From positions 438,991,230 through 439,055,229 of the forward strand of contig NC_081407.1 of NCBI RefSeq assembly GCF_030272615.1: DNA of 64,000 nt, written 5' to 3'. A model generated the notes under the pieces. The model ran no database searches, was not told the DNA's origin, and worked only from the letters and a program-made list of their open reading frames with translations. This stretch comes from Cryptomeria japonica. Its lineage: Eukaryota > Streptophyta > Pinopsida > Cupressales > Cupressaceae. A program made the position numbers and the translations under genes. Of the stretch, positions 12,799 through 23,978 are shown piece by piece; position 1 is the stretch's first letter, and every line of letters starts with the position of its first letter.

Positions 12799-12970
12799 AA
12801 CCTTCAATCCTATGGCACCGGCAAGACATTATACTGACAAAGCATTACACAGGCAACCTTGCAATCCTATGGCACCAGCAAGACATTATACCAGCAAAGC
12901 ATTACATAGGTAACCTTGCAATCCTATGGCACTGACAAGACATCATACTGGCAAAGCATTACATAGGCAA
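12799..12970 (+). repeat. 57-bp tandem repeat, three copies, 5' LTR of C
   Basis: Units begin AACCTT at 12799, 12855 and 12912 and contain CCTATGGCAC, GCAAGACAT and AAAGCATTAC. The same three-unit array is in the 3' LTR at 19354, 19411 and 19468. Confidence 0.85.
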
Positions 12971-13119
12971 GATAGTGCACCGGCATCAACAGATCACTCA
13001 GGACATCGACACTGGCACAGAAGAAAAGATGTATACCGGCATAGGGGCCGATAGGATTTTTGTTATGTAATATTTTGTTTATAATTGTAAGCCGACTTGG
13101 CAAATTGTAAAATGACTCT

Positions 13120-13130
13120 TATATATAAAG
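13120..13130 (+). promoter_or_regulatory. TATA box in 5' LTR of C
   Basis: TATATATAAAG, kept in the 3' LTR at 19644-19653. A likely start signal for the element RNA; the surrounding 120 bases show no difference between the two LTRs. Confidence 0.55.
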
Positions 13131-13654
13131 GAGATCATTGTAGACATTTGTGGAAGTGATGTGGAAGCATAAAGAAAAATATTAGGTAGACCTAATTTGC
13201 GAAATATAGATCAAGGGTATATGTAAAGAACAGAGAAAGAACCGGTACTAAATCTGGCATTGAAGATGCTATTGTAAAGCAATACAAGTCATTGGATTAG
13301 TATAATCCTTATTGTAAGTCAGTGTGACTTCTCATTAAGCAGTGAGCTCTAGGCAGTTGGCCTTCCTGCATGTGCAGGCCCCTATTGTAAGTAATATTCT
13401 CTTATTGGCTAGTGAGTGAATATTGTGGGTCACAAATCCCACCAAGTTTTTTCCCACACCGAGTTTCCTCGTTAAACATCTTGTGTTATGGTGTACTTTT
13501 CATGTGGATATTCTTGATTCTGTTTATTGCATTATTTCTTGCATACCGGTACACTGTTATATTATGCTCTGCATGTTTTAACTTAAGAAATTCTTATAAC
13601 CGGTTAGATACTGATTCACCCCCCCCTCTCAGTATCTGTGGGACCCCTAAAAAT

Positions 13655-13666
13655 TGGTATCAGAGC
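13655..13666 (+). promoter_or_regulatory. Primer binding site of C (initiator Met tRNA)
   Basis: TGGTATCAGAGC, complementary to the 3' end of plant initiator Met tRNA, the usual copia primer site, a few bases after the LTR end. Confidence 0.9.
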
Positions 13667-13723
13667 CTGGTCCTCTATTTTCAAAAGCCTAACAGCTTGA
13701 GGAAGATCTTGACACCGGTAAAG

Positions 13724-14879
13724 ATGGAAAATCTGATGAAGCAACTTGAAGGAGCTCTCATAGACTATGATGCAGAGAAATTGAAAAATATCAAATTAGA
13801 AGATGATTTAAGAGCAGCTCAGGATATCATTCAGGCACTTCAAGAAAATTTTACTGTTGCAAGAAATAAGAGAAGAGAACTTTGTGAAAATTGCAAAATG
13901 AGAATGATGAAAAGGAATCACTTAATGATATGATAAGCAAGTTGAAACAAGAGATCATGACAACAAAAAATGAAATGCAGGATATGACTATGAGATTTTG
14001 CAAAGAGATTGAGGATAGGAAGAAGAATGAGAAGAATTGACCAGAAGACTAAGTGATGCAGCAAATGAGAACACAAGACTTAGCTATGAAAATGGCATGT
14101 TAAAGACGGATCTAATGCATACTCGGAATGACTCAAATGAACTGATGAGACAAAAAGAAATCTTGGAAAGAGAACTGGAAATTGCAAATCAACACAAAGA
14201 AAAATTCAAGAAAAGCTCAAAGGAACTTGGCACCTTGTTGAAGAATCAAAAACCTAAAGGTGACACTTCTGGAATTGGCTTTGAAGTTGGTGAAACCTCC
14301 AATACTGCAAATACTCAGGATCACAGAAAACTGGTAAGACAACCTAATGCTTATAAATTCAATGGAAAATGTTTTAACTATAATAAGTATGGTCATAGAG
14401 AAAATGAATGTAGATCTAGGAATTATTAGAATATCAATACACCCACCGGTCAATATTCAAAATGCAACAAAGTTGGTCACAACTCTAAAAACTGTAGAAT
14501 GAATGTAAGATGTTATGTTTGTGGAAGATTTGGACATTTATCAAATCAATGCAGAACACAAACTGACATAGGTTATGGGAAAGCTATTCAGAAGAATAAT
14601 GTAACTTGTTATGCATGTAACAAGATTGGGCATATTGCTAAATTTTGTAGAAGTAAAGGAACACCGGTAGACAACAAAAGTGTTAGCTTGAAAGGTAAAT
14701 AAAGAGTTGAAGAGGTTAAGCAAGAATTCTCAAAACAATGGATTAGAAAAGCTGATCTAAATATTGGGAATACTTCTCCACCGGTAGAACCAACCAATGC
14801 TCCACTAGTAGGAGAAAGTGATGCCTCACCAGTAGGACAGAGCAGTGCTCCACCAACAGGAAGTTCTTCATCAAATTGA
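13724..14879 (+). pseudogene. gag of C: coiled coil plus four zinc knuckles
   Basis: Starts at the ATG at 13724 (MENLMKQLEG), the first Met after the primer site; the frame upstream belongs to the LTR. The first 90 residues are charged and heptad-like, predicting a coiled coil. A frameshift lies between 13930 and 14040. Then come four CCHC-like knuckles: CFNYNKYGHRENEC (second Cys is Asn-Tyr), one with KCNKVGHNSKNC, CYVCGRFGHLSNQC and CYACNKIGHIAKFC, the last two intact. A TAG at 14427 and a TAA at 14700 interrupt it; a Pro, Val and Ser-rich tail runs on to 14879. It would package element RNA. I see no clear N-terminal gag core of the UBN2 type. Confidence 0.75.
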
Positions 14880-15180
14880 AGAAAATTTCCTTGAGGGTTT
14901 GCCAATCTAATGACACATGTGCTAATTATTCCCTCCATTAGAAATAAGAAGTTGAAAATTACTTATTATCGGCATACAATGTTAAGTGAATACTTAACCG
15001 ACATATAATAAATGTGGTAGATGGCGAAAAGACATTATAAAATAAGGTTTTGGCTCCATTTAATTTCACCATGATTTCAAATTTTCAGAGAGCACGAAGA
15101 TTCTGAGCTAAGGCATTTTGAGCAAGAAGCAAGCACACTCCAAGCAATCATCCATCAAAGGCAAAAAAAGGTATTTAATC

Positions 15181-18100
15181 ATGGCATCCACCTCTGCAAT
15201 TGAATACATAGCAAACCCTACTGTTGTTGAAGTAATTAAAAGACCTAGGCCTATATTTCAGTTAGTCCCCAAAATAGCAAAGAAGGATGATACCTTAGGT
15301 GCTTTTTCTCAAATCTCTAAAGGAGTTGTATATGCTGAAGACCCTAGAATGTACATCCACTACAACATTGAAGAGTTAGGAGATGATGAAATCAAAACCA
15401 TGTATAAAACCATGATATGTGATGATACAGGCAATGTTAAAGATTAACACAAGATTATTGAAACCCTAGGATTCACATAAATCCTTAGCATTCCTGAATT
15501 TCCTAAGGATGTGATTAGGATAGTTTTAAGCAGAGTTCATGGAGAATTTTTCTGGCTAGATGCAATCCATAAGATCACCAAGGAAGTTGTGAAAGCTGTC
15601 ACAGGGTTACCGACCACTGGTAAGAGACCAGATAAAACCAAAAAGGTTCCAAATGACCTAGTTACAAAACTAACTGGTGCAACATTCGACAAGAAGTCTC
15701 TAAGGGTTAATGATGTAAAAGATATCAATGTGAGATTCATCAGTATGATATTAGGTTATAAAGCCACTCATGCTAATAGACTCAACATAGTTTCAAGTTT
15801 ATTTATTAAGAGTGCTTATGATATGGTAATAGACAATGCAAAAATTGACATCTATGAATGGTTAAAGGATGAACTGATTGACAACCTTGGAAAAATCAAG
15901 AAGGACAAGAAAGGAACTTTCAGATTTGGAAATCTGTTAGTATGCCTAATGCTACACATAACAAAATAGGTTCCTGGTATAGGTTATAAAGAACTTGGAT
16001 ATGACATACTGGTAGGAAAACAATTGACTGAACTGTTCAATACCATGGGTGAGAACAAGGAGAACAATATTCATGACTTTTTCCAGCATTGAAGACCAAA
16101 ATGAAGCAAAGAATAAGGTTATCTCAGAAAATAGTAGACAAATACAAAGATGATATATGCTTTGTTATTAAGAAAGATGAAATCTGGATGGAAGCGGTCA
16201 TCCCAAGGACAATTTGGGTAACCGAGATGGGCTATGAGACAGATGATCACATAGTTGAAACTTATGCTAAAGCACTTCTGGAAGCCCCCATTGAACCTAA
16301 GGAAAAAGTATTTGGTAGTGCTAAGACCATAGAAAGCCAAATACAATCAAAGAAAAGAGTAAAGAAGGTTGAGGCATTTGTAAGGAAAGGATCTAGACAA
16401 GAAAAGGCCATTAAGGAAGATGTATTGAAGAAAACCGGCATAACAGAGGATGAGTTGACGGCTCCACAACCTGAAACTCACCTATCACCGGTAGGTACTT
16501 CTTCGAAAGGTGACATTCCAACAACTTTTAAAAGAGTTGTTAGAAAAAGAGATCCTTCACCGGCAACCACTCCTTCACCTAGAAGAACAAGACAAAAGCA
16601 ACAAGCAGTGAGATCTCCAGTTAGAAAGGCCACACCCAAGAAGAAACTAACACCAAAGAAAAAGAAAAGGACAAATAGTGACCTAGCACATCTTGATATA
16701 CTGTTAAATGAAATCACAGAGGAAGGAAAACTGAAAAATATAGAGAAAATTTATGACACTCTAACTGTTGATGAGAAAGAGCAAGTTGAGAACAGTGTGA
16801 TATTGCATATGGACATGTACAAGAAATTTTTGATGGAAGTAGCAAATGAAATTCCTGACGATTTATTCAAAAGACTTGAGGCCATAAGGCAAGCAGTGAT
16901 AGAATTAGATAGGGTATGTGCAGGATCATTGTGGGCCAAATAGGCTCTTAAGTGGCAATGAAAATTAGAAAATAGAGTTAGGAAACTTGATGTAAAACTT
17001 TGAATAAGTTATCAACATTATTTCAAAAACATGTAAGAATAGAATCTGTAGAAAAATGAATTTAGTTTCTAAGCTACTAGTTTGTTTTTTGAAAAACATA
17101 AATCTATTTGACAAAAAATTGAAATTTCAATGTAGTAGTACTAAAATTTTAGGAAAAAGATAAGAAGCAGGTGCCTGTCTGACCACCCTAATCACAATCA
17201 AATCATAATAATGTTTTATAAGATTTTAGCTATAAGTAGAAGACTCGTGTCCGGATGTGACACATATTTTTTTATATTTTTCTTTGAAATAAATAATTAA
17301 TTATGATTTTTTTACTTTAGCTTTTTAAAAATATAAAAAAATCGTATGTCTGACCACCATAACTTGGTCAAAACTTTATGAAATTCAATTTTTCTTTTTT
17401 TAATCCTATAGTATATGAAACATAGAATGTGATGCATATTTTAGATTTAAAAAATGTGATACCATTTCAAAGTTATAGATATTTTTCAATCAGCCTATCA
17501 TCAGAACTTTAATCACCATATCGCCACCTTTTGGCCCCTCATGATTCTGCACATACCCGATAAGAAAATAAAAATAGAGAAGCTACTTGCTGTATATCCG
17601 GTAAACTCTCCCAAGGAAATTGATGATTTGATTGCTCAAGCAAACCGGTCAGTATTCTCTACTGCACATCGACATATTTCACTAATGGCAAGAAGAGTTA
17701 CTGAAGTAACAGAGGAAACAGAAGATGGTTGGGATATATTCCTGGTTGACAAAGAAAAACAAGAAGAGTACAAGAACCCTAAACCTATAAAGGTATATTA
17801 GAAAGACAGGGACAAGGGGAAAGGCAAAGTTGGTGCACAACCAAGCATAAAAGTTAAAGACAACCTACCGCCACCGGTGAAAATTACAACTACTGAAGAT
17901 CAACTGGCAGCAAAAAGTATGGATGTAGAGGATAACAATCCTAATTCTGAAGTTCTATATACTGTAAATGTTGATACTCAGAAGATCAACATAATAGTAG
18001 ATAAAGATACAACTGACAAGTCAGTTATGGCTAATGAGCCTCTGATAGCAGGGGAAACAGAGAAACCGGTAGAGGATACAGAGAAAAAGGCAGAGACTGA

Positions 18101-18923
18101 GGCACAGACAAAGACAACACAACATTCAAAGAAATCATCAGAGCTAAAGGCTCCGGAATAGGTACATAAGGGAACAGTGCCATCGGTAAGTAGTGAAGTA
18201 GGAAAACCAGTGCTAAAAGAAATGCAGACACAAACTGACCTACCAAAGGTCAATACAAGCATGGTTACTTCCACCGGTACTCAGATTGTTGGATCATCAT
18301 CAGTATTCAAGTCAACAAATGTGATTGAGGTATTACTTGATTCTATCAAGAAAATAATTGACTGCAGCTCACAGGCTTATAAGGCAATTGATGATTCTAT
18401 ACAAATTTTGAAGGTAATAGCTCCCAACTATAATATAGATAATAAAGATTCTTTAGGACAATTGGATACATTGTGTAAATATATTTCAAAAAACATTGAG
18501 AAAATAAAGGAAGAATCAATGAAGGATAAGGTAGAAAAAGAAAAACAGAAATTCTTTGATGAGGAAATAAAGAAGTGTAACAAAGATTTTGACACACTTC
18601 TACTGGAACTATGTAGTTTGTTGAAAGAATACAAAAATCTGTATAAAGATACATGTAAAACAAACTTTTTGACTGTAGATATTGACAAGAAAATAAGCAA
18701 GGCACATGATGAGATAAATAAGCTTGCAGACAATTTTGTCAACTCACCTGATTCATTATCAGTTTTTGAAGAGAAGATAGCAAATTTTGAGGAAGAATTG
18801 CTCAAATTGGAAAGAGAGAAAGAAAGAATAATAAATAAGGCAAAACATTTGAGATCTAAACTAAGTCCAAGATTGGACTATTTAGCATCTCTGTGGAAGG
18901 AAATTTTAGAGGCATTAACATAG
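15181..18923 (+). pseudogene. Large unknown ORF2 of C, in place of pol
   Basis: Starts with ATG at 15181 (MASTSAIEYIANP). Frame 1 runs to about 16088 with stops at 15445, 15478 and 15967, then a shift to frame 3 carries it to 16943, and the same frame resumes at 17541 and ends at 18923. The N-terminal 250 residues look globular (HGEFFWLDAIHKITKEVV, then VTGLP and GKRPDK). A very basic segment follows (KKKLTPKKKKRT near 16630-16675), then a Glu and Thr-rich acidic linker, then a 250-residue Lys and Glu-rich coiled coil (18177-18923). No catalytic motif of pol is present. It may be a structural or RNA- or chromatin-binding accessory protein; that is a guess from composition. Confidence 0.55.
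16944..17540 (+). other. AT-rich stretch interrupting ORF2 of C
   Basis: About 600 bp with very high A+T, stops in all frames, and two copies of TGTCTGACCACC (near 17175 and 17347). The same reading frame is used on both sides. It could be an intron or a small insertion. I see no terminal inverted repeats or target duplication that would settle it. Confidence 0.4.
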
Positions 18924-19291
18924 GGAAGCAAAACACCGGCAGAGCATTTCCAGCATCTCACCGGTACAGTAAAGAGGACTGAGACATCAATAAAGGACAG
19001 TAAGAAGTTTATGGATAGTATAAACTTAATTTTGGGGGATCTTTTTCAGATAATAACCACCTAGCTACAAGGTTGAGGATATGGATAGATGAAACTACAA
19101 ACTCTACTGACATCTTGACAACCTTTGTCATTGATGCCAAAGGGGGAGTAGTGGGATGAGAAAGTTCAAAACACCGGAATCATATGCTCAGGGGGAGCTC
19201 TCACATTTTTGGTAACATTTTTTGGACTACACATTTTGGATACTTTTTGAAATTTCTCATGAGTGTTGCCATCAATGCCAAAGGGGGAGAT
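18924..19291 (+). other. 3' noncoding region of C with two polypurine tracts
   Basis: AAGGGGGAG at 19139-19149 and again at 19281-19290, the second abutting the 3' LTR. Both follow a 16-bp quasi-palindrome (19125-19140 and 19266-19281). Confidence 0.75.
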
Positions 19292-20177
19292 TGTTGGCAT
19301 ATGGACACTCCAATGAGACATTGTATGTGATTGAAGGTTTTGTCATTGATGGCAACCTTGCAATCCTATGGCACCAGCAAGACATTATACCGACAAAGCA
19401 TTACACAGGCAACCTTGCAATCCTATGGCACCGGCAAGACATTATACCGGCAAAGCATTACACAGACAACCTTGAAATCCTATGGCACCGGCAAGACATC
19501 ATACCGGCAAAGCATTACACAGGCAAGATAGTGCACCGGCACAGAAGAAAAGATGTATACCGACACAGAGGCTGACAAGATTTTTGTTATGTAATATTTT
19601 GTTTATTATTGTAAGCCGACTTGGCAAATTGTAAAATGACTCTTATATATAAAGGAGATCATTGTAGACATTTGTGGAAGTGATGTGGAAGCATAAAGAA
19701 AAATATTAGGCAAACCTAATGTGCGAAATATAGGTCAAGGGTATATGTAAAGAATAGAGCAAGAACCGGTGCTGAATCTGGCATTGAAGATGCTATTGTA
19801 AAGCAGTACAAGTCATTGGATTAGTATAATCCTTATTGTAAGTTAGTGTGACTTCTCATTGAGCAGTGAGCTCTAGGCAGTTGGCCTTCCTGCATGTGCA
19901 GGCCCCTATTGTAAGTAATATTCTCTTATTGGCCAGTGAGTGACTATTGTGGGTCACAAATCCCACCAAGGTTTTTCCCACACCGGGTTTCCTTGTTAAA
20001 CATCTTGTGTTATGGTGTACTTTTCATGTGGATATTCTTGATTCTGTTTATTGCATTATTTCTTACATACCGGTACACTGTTATATTATGTTCTGCATGT
20101 TTTAACTTAAGAAATTCTTATAATAGGTTAGATACTGATTCACCCCCCCGCTCTCAGTATCTGTGGGACCCCTAACA
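19292..20177 (+). mobile_element. 3' LTR of C
   Basis: 886 bp, TGTTGG to AACA, next to the polypurine tract on the left and the GTTTA duplication on the right. TATA box at 19644-19653. Three 57-bp repeats near the start. Confidence 0.9.
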
Positions 20178-20182
20178 GTTTA
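20178..20182. repeat. Right target-site duplication of C (GTTTA)
   Basis: Exact copy of 12732-12736. Confidence 0.9.
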
Positions 20183-21491
20183 GTATCTTCATTTTTGCTT
20201 CCCTAGGGGTGGATCTTGGATTGTCCACACTTTGTAGTTCTTCCATCTGATCCCTTCTTCTCCCACACTTGCTTTGTCTTGTGGGTAGACACATTTCTTT
20301 GTCTTCTACTATTAGGAGGTTCTCATTGTTGTCTACTTCTGTTCTTGCTTCCGATGAAGCTTCCTTCTCCCATCTTTCTTTTTCCTTTAGGATCCATATT
20401 GTTTCTTCTTCTTGCAGCACTAGTCTTCATCCTTACCTTCATGTCTTCACCGGTTGTGGTTAGATCAACCTTCTTCCAAGGAGTATTTTGGATAGTGAAG
20501 ATCTATCCCTTTTTTTCTCCATTTGAGGAGACAAATAGAATGTCATTGTGAGGGGCATTCTTGTTGGTGGAGCATTCACCATCACCACAACCTAAACCTC
20601 TGGTATCCTTGGAATTTTTTTGCTTCTTCAACATCTTGTCCAAGGCATCACTGTTGCCATCAAACTAGATTATTACCTTGAGCTCATCCTTACATTTCTC
20701 AAGGTCATTTTGGAGATTCTCCATTTCTCCTTCTAGTTGTTGATACTCTTTATCCTTGGCCTCTAGCTCAGACTCTAGATCTTTACACCGACACTCATTT
20801 GTGCCTTCTTGTTGAGTCTTCAACTCTAAGATACATTTCTCAGATTCTTCAAGGCATCTAATCAGCCTGTTTTGTTCCATAATAGAAGCATTCTTGAATA
20901 AATTGTATTCATTTCTTACTTTTCTAAGTTCATCAAGAGAACTTACAAGTTCTCCTTCAAGATCTACTTCTTCTTCATTTTCACTATCATTGCCAAACAC
21001 ATCTTACCGGTAGGAATGATCTACATGATCACTCACAAATGTGTGCCTCTCATCTTCTGACTCTTGAGCCATGAAGAGATGGGTTCCTTCTTCATCATTG
21101 TTGTTGCAACTATTAGGTCTATCTTCATCTGCAGACCCATTTGACACATTTCTCATCTTACCTTCACAAATCGATTCTACAGTGGTAGGCTCATTTCCAT
21201 AGAGCTTCTTCAATCTGTCCCATAAACTCTTTGTCGATTTGCATCTATCCACCTATGATGAAACAACACCAGATAGCCCACTGAGAATAACATTCATGGC
21301 TTTGGCATTGCACTCATTTCTTCTTTCTGCTTTAGGATCGATGGGAGGACTAACTTTACTAGGGCAGCCATTTACTACTGACATCCATACATCAACCCAA
21401 GGGAGGATAGGTATACTTCCATCCTATGACTCCAAATAGAAAAGTTTGAACCATCAAAGACTGGAGTAGGGGATGACACTAAACAGACCAT
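20183..21491 (-). pseudogene. Copia gag of B, N-terminal half
   Basis: Begins at an ATG on the minus strand at 21491; VFDGSNFSIW shortly after is the usual start of a copia gag core, followed by SLWDRLKKLYG (about 21210), as in the UBN2 family. After a frameshift or two there is a 110-residue acidic coiled coil (20665-21000, DLEGELVSSLDELRK onward), then decayed coding up to the point where element C is inserted. The zinc-knuckle half continues at 12736. TGA and TAG stops are frequent. A product would assemble particles in the cytoplasm. Confidence 0.7.
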
Positions 21492-21549
21492 TGTGTTCAA
21501 ATACCAAAATCTACCCAAGATGGAAAAATATTATCAACCGGGAACCTAA

Positions 21550-21563
21550 GCTCTAATACCAAT
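21550..21563 (-). promoter_or_regulatory. Primer binding site of B
   Basis: Minus strand reads ATTGGTATTAGAGC next to the LTR, one change from the Met-tRNA site. It proves that 21564 is the inner edge of a 5' LTR in minus orientation. Confidence 0.8.
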
Positions 21564-22211
21564 TGTTGAACACAAGATGCCACTGAGAGGGGGGGGGGTG
21601 AATTAGTGGTTTCCAAAAAAATTCCCTTTTCTATCCTATGTGTGTACATCAGTTAGTAGATCTAACATAAAGCACACATACCGGTTAGATAGGAAGATGA
21701 CACAAATGCGACCACACACAAAAGGGACATCACATAACACTGGATGTATGAGAAAAACCCAACATGGGAAAAAACTCAATGAGAAATGTTGTTGGATCCT
21801 ACTGCTCCAATCCAGCCTCACAATGAAATACTCGGTTACAACATTTAGGGCACCAACCCAAGGAGCACCACCCTGCTTTTAGGGCACCAACCCCTACACT
21901 AAGCTCCAACTTAGTGATTACAAGATCATATAATATATACAAAAGCAATCTCCCAGTTACAAATGAGTTTTTTAACCACTACAGTATTTCTTCTTTGTTG
22001 CAACCTTACCGGTTCAGCCTTTACCTCTTTTCTTTTGATACTCTACTCTCTGTCGGTTCTCTTCTCTCTCTAACATACTGCTACTAGCCACCATCAGTCT
22101 TCTTCACTCTACAAGTTCTCTGTTATCTGATCACTATAGGTTCTCAGCTTACCAAATTGTCGCATATTCTCACTCTTCTCTTTTCTTCTCTGCAATCTTC
22201 TCTATCTGTTC
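21564..22211 (-). mobile_element. Truncated 5' LTR of B
   Basis: About 648 bp matching the first part of the 3' LTR (8090 to about 8780), including the C-tract and the CACCAACC repeats. Homology stops at about 22211, where plus-strand pol of element D begins in mid-gene. About 1.9 kb of this LTR is missing, so the junction is a deletion or rearrangement and not a simple insertion end. Confidence 0.75.
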
Positions 22212-23296
22212 TCAATATGTTTGATTTATAAATTTGAACCTAAAGATGTTGTTGAAGCTTGTACAGATGATAACTGGATTAGAGACATGGAAGAAGAGTT
22301 AGATCAGATTGAAAAGAACAACACTTGGGAACTTGTGCCTAGTCCTAAGGATAAAAATGTTATTGGTACTAAATGGGTTTTTAGGAATAAATTGAATGAA
22401 GTTAGTGAAGTAGTCAGAAATAAAGCCAAATTGTTTTGTAAAGGATATTCACAGCAAGAAGGGATTTATTATGAAGAAAAATTTTCTCTGGTTTCTAGAA
22501 TTGAAGCAGTTACATTGTTGCTTTCTTATGTTGCTTATAAAGATTTCAAGGTATATCAGATGGATGTCAAATTTGCATTTTGGTGATCTAGAAGAAGAAG
22601 TTTACATTGAATATCCTGTTGGATTTCCACTATCAGATGATGGAGACATGGTATGTAAGTTGAAGAAAGAACTTTATGGATTGAAACAAGATCCTAGAGC
22701 CTGGTATTCTAGATTAGACAAATACTTGCTAAAATTAGGATTTATCAAAGGTATTGTTGATAGTAATATGTACTTTAAGATTGAAAATGATAACATTTTG
22801 ATTGTTGAAGTCTTTGTTGATGACATTATCTTTGGTGGTGATGATGATATGAGTATGAAGTTTTTCGATGATATGCAAAAATAATTTGAGATGTCTATGA
22901 TTGGTGAGATGAAATTTTTCTTAGGTTTGCAGATTGCATAGACAAGAAAATGTATCTTTATATCTCAAACTAAGTATGTGAAGGAATTGTTGAAAAAGTT
23001 TGGACTAGATAATTCCAAACAGGTTGGAACTCCTATGGTGTATGGTTGTAAATTGTCTAAAAATGATGAGTCTCCTAAAGCTAATCAAAGTTTGTACAGA
23101 TCTATGGTTGGTGGACTGCTATATATTACTCAAACTAGGCCTGACATTATGCATGCTATGTGTATGGTTGCTAGATATCAAGTTGATCCGAAGGAGAGTC
23201 ATGACACTATTGTTAAAAGAATATTCAAATATCTAAAGGGAACTGAAGATTATGGTTTATGGTATCCAAATAATGATGACCAGTCATCATTATATC
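22212..23296 (+). pseudogene. Copia reverse transcriptase of D, 5'-truncated
   Basis: Copia RT on the plus strand, starting in the NTWELVP and KWVFRNKLN region that opens the RVT_2 domain. A small deletion near 22578-22585 removes the AFLNG motif after QMDVK and shifts frame. The other frame then reads LYGLKQDPRAWY and the catalytic box VFVDDIIF (about 22810-22835). Stops at 22882 (TAA) and 22939 (TAG). It continues through the RT tail (PDIMHAMCMVARY, then KRIFKYLKGTEDYG). Gag, protease and most of integrase are missing because the element is cut at 22211. At about 23297 the frame runs directly into foreign integrase sequence. Confidence 0.85.
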
Positions 23297-23470
23297 GAGA
23301 TAAATACTTCATATTATTTGTGGATGATTACTTAAGAATGATGTCAATTATTTTTTTAAAACAAAAATCAAAAGCCTTTCAGATGTTCATATGGTATAAG
23401 GCTAGAGTTGAAAAAGAAACAGGAAGATAGTTGAAATGTCTAAGATCTGATAGAGGAGGAGAATTCAGGT
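23297..23470 (+). pseudogene. Foreign integrase fragment inside D
   Basis: A 174-bp piece of copia integrase core (DKYFILFVDDYLRMMS to CLRSDRGGEF) between the RT tail and RNase H of D, a place where integrase never belongs. It matches the integrase of element G (about 34510-34680, minus strand) with roughly 9 differences in 172 bases by hand count, while flanking RT of D and G is far less alike. It is in sense orientation and joined in frame on the left. One CAG is TAG here. Confidence 0.85.
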
Positions 23471-23978
23471 GAATAATGGTTGTTGTCTGGTGAATCAGGT
23501 TTAGGTCATCTTCTTACCTAAAAAGATTGGGCTTGTGATGATGACTGGAAGAGTACTATCGGTGGAGCATTCTTTTTAGGTAAGAAGTTGGTTTCATGGG
23601 CTAACAAGAAACAAGATTCAATATCTTTATCTATTGCTAAAGTTGAGTACATTGCTATTGCTATTAATTGTACTCAGATAGTTTGGATGAAGCAAATGTT
23701 GAAAGATATTAGTTATTTATGATGAGCCTACTATTATATACTCTGATAAGTCCAATGTTATAAACATGTCAAAGAATTTGGTGCAATATTCAAAAACTAA
23801 GCATATATCAATCAAATATAATTACTTGAGAGAGAAATTCAGTGAACAGAAGGTGAAGCTAGAATATGTATCTACAAAGGAACAAATTGCCGATATTTTC
23901 ACTAATCCTTTGCCTGCATATACATTTGTCTATTTGAGAGACAAGTTAGGGGTATCCACCCCTCTGGATGAGAACTAG
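23471..23978 (+). pseudogene. Copia RNase H of D (decayed)
   Basis: RNase H domain that would degrade the RNA strand of the hybrid. Recognisable by STIGGAFFLGKKLVSW, the AKVEYIAIAINCTQIVWMKQ block (usual AEAEY), and the C-terminal KTKHISIKYNYLREK, VSTKEQIADIFTNPLP and LGVSTP motifs that close copia pol. Stops and small shifts occur near 23480-23560 and 23720. The end at 23978 is the natural stop (LDEN then TAG). Confidence 0.8.

Larger units (their letters stand above)
12737..13652 (+). mobile_element. 5' LTR of C
   Basis: Begins TGTTGGCATATGG, ends at CCCTAAAA (CCCTAACA in the 3' copy). It has a 57-bp tandem repeat near its start, a TATA box at 13120-13130 and the C-tract near its end (13612-13632). 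It carries 34 bp near 12980-13015 that the 3' LTR lacks. Confidence 0.9.
12737..20177 (+). mobile_element. Complete non-autonomous copia-type LTR element C
   Basis: A 7,441-bp element with two LTRs (12737-13652 and 19292-20177), a Met-tRNA primer site, a polypurine tract and a perfect 5-bp duplication (GTTTA). Between the LTRs lie a gag with zinc knuckles and a large frame of unknown function; I see no protease, RT, RNase H or integrase, so it would depend on another element for movement. In a 240-base sample (13041-13280 against its 3' LTR counterpart) I count 14 differences, about 6 percent, plus a 34-bp indel. Inserted into the gag of B in the opposite orientation. Confidence 0.9.

Noticed and set aside
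19222-19575. Frames over the 57-bp repeats of the C LTR
   Set aside because: Arise because the repeat length is a multiple of three; no other support.
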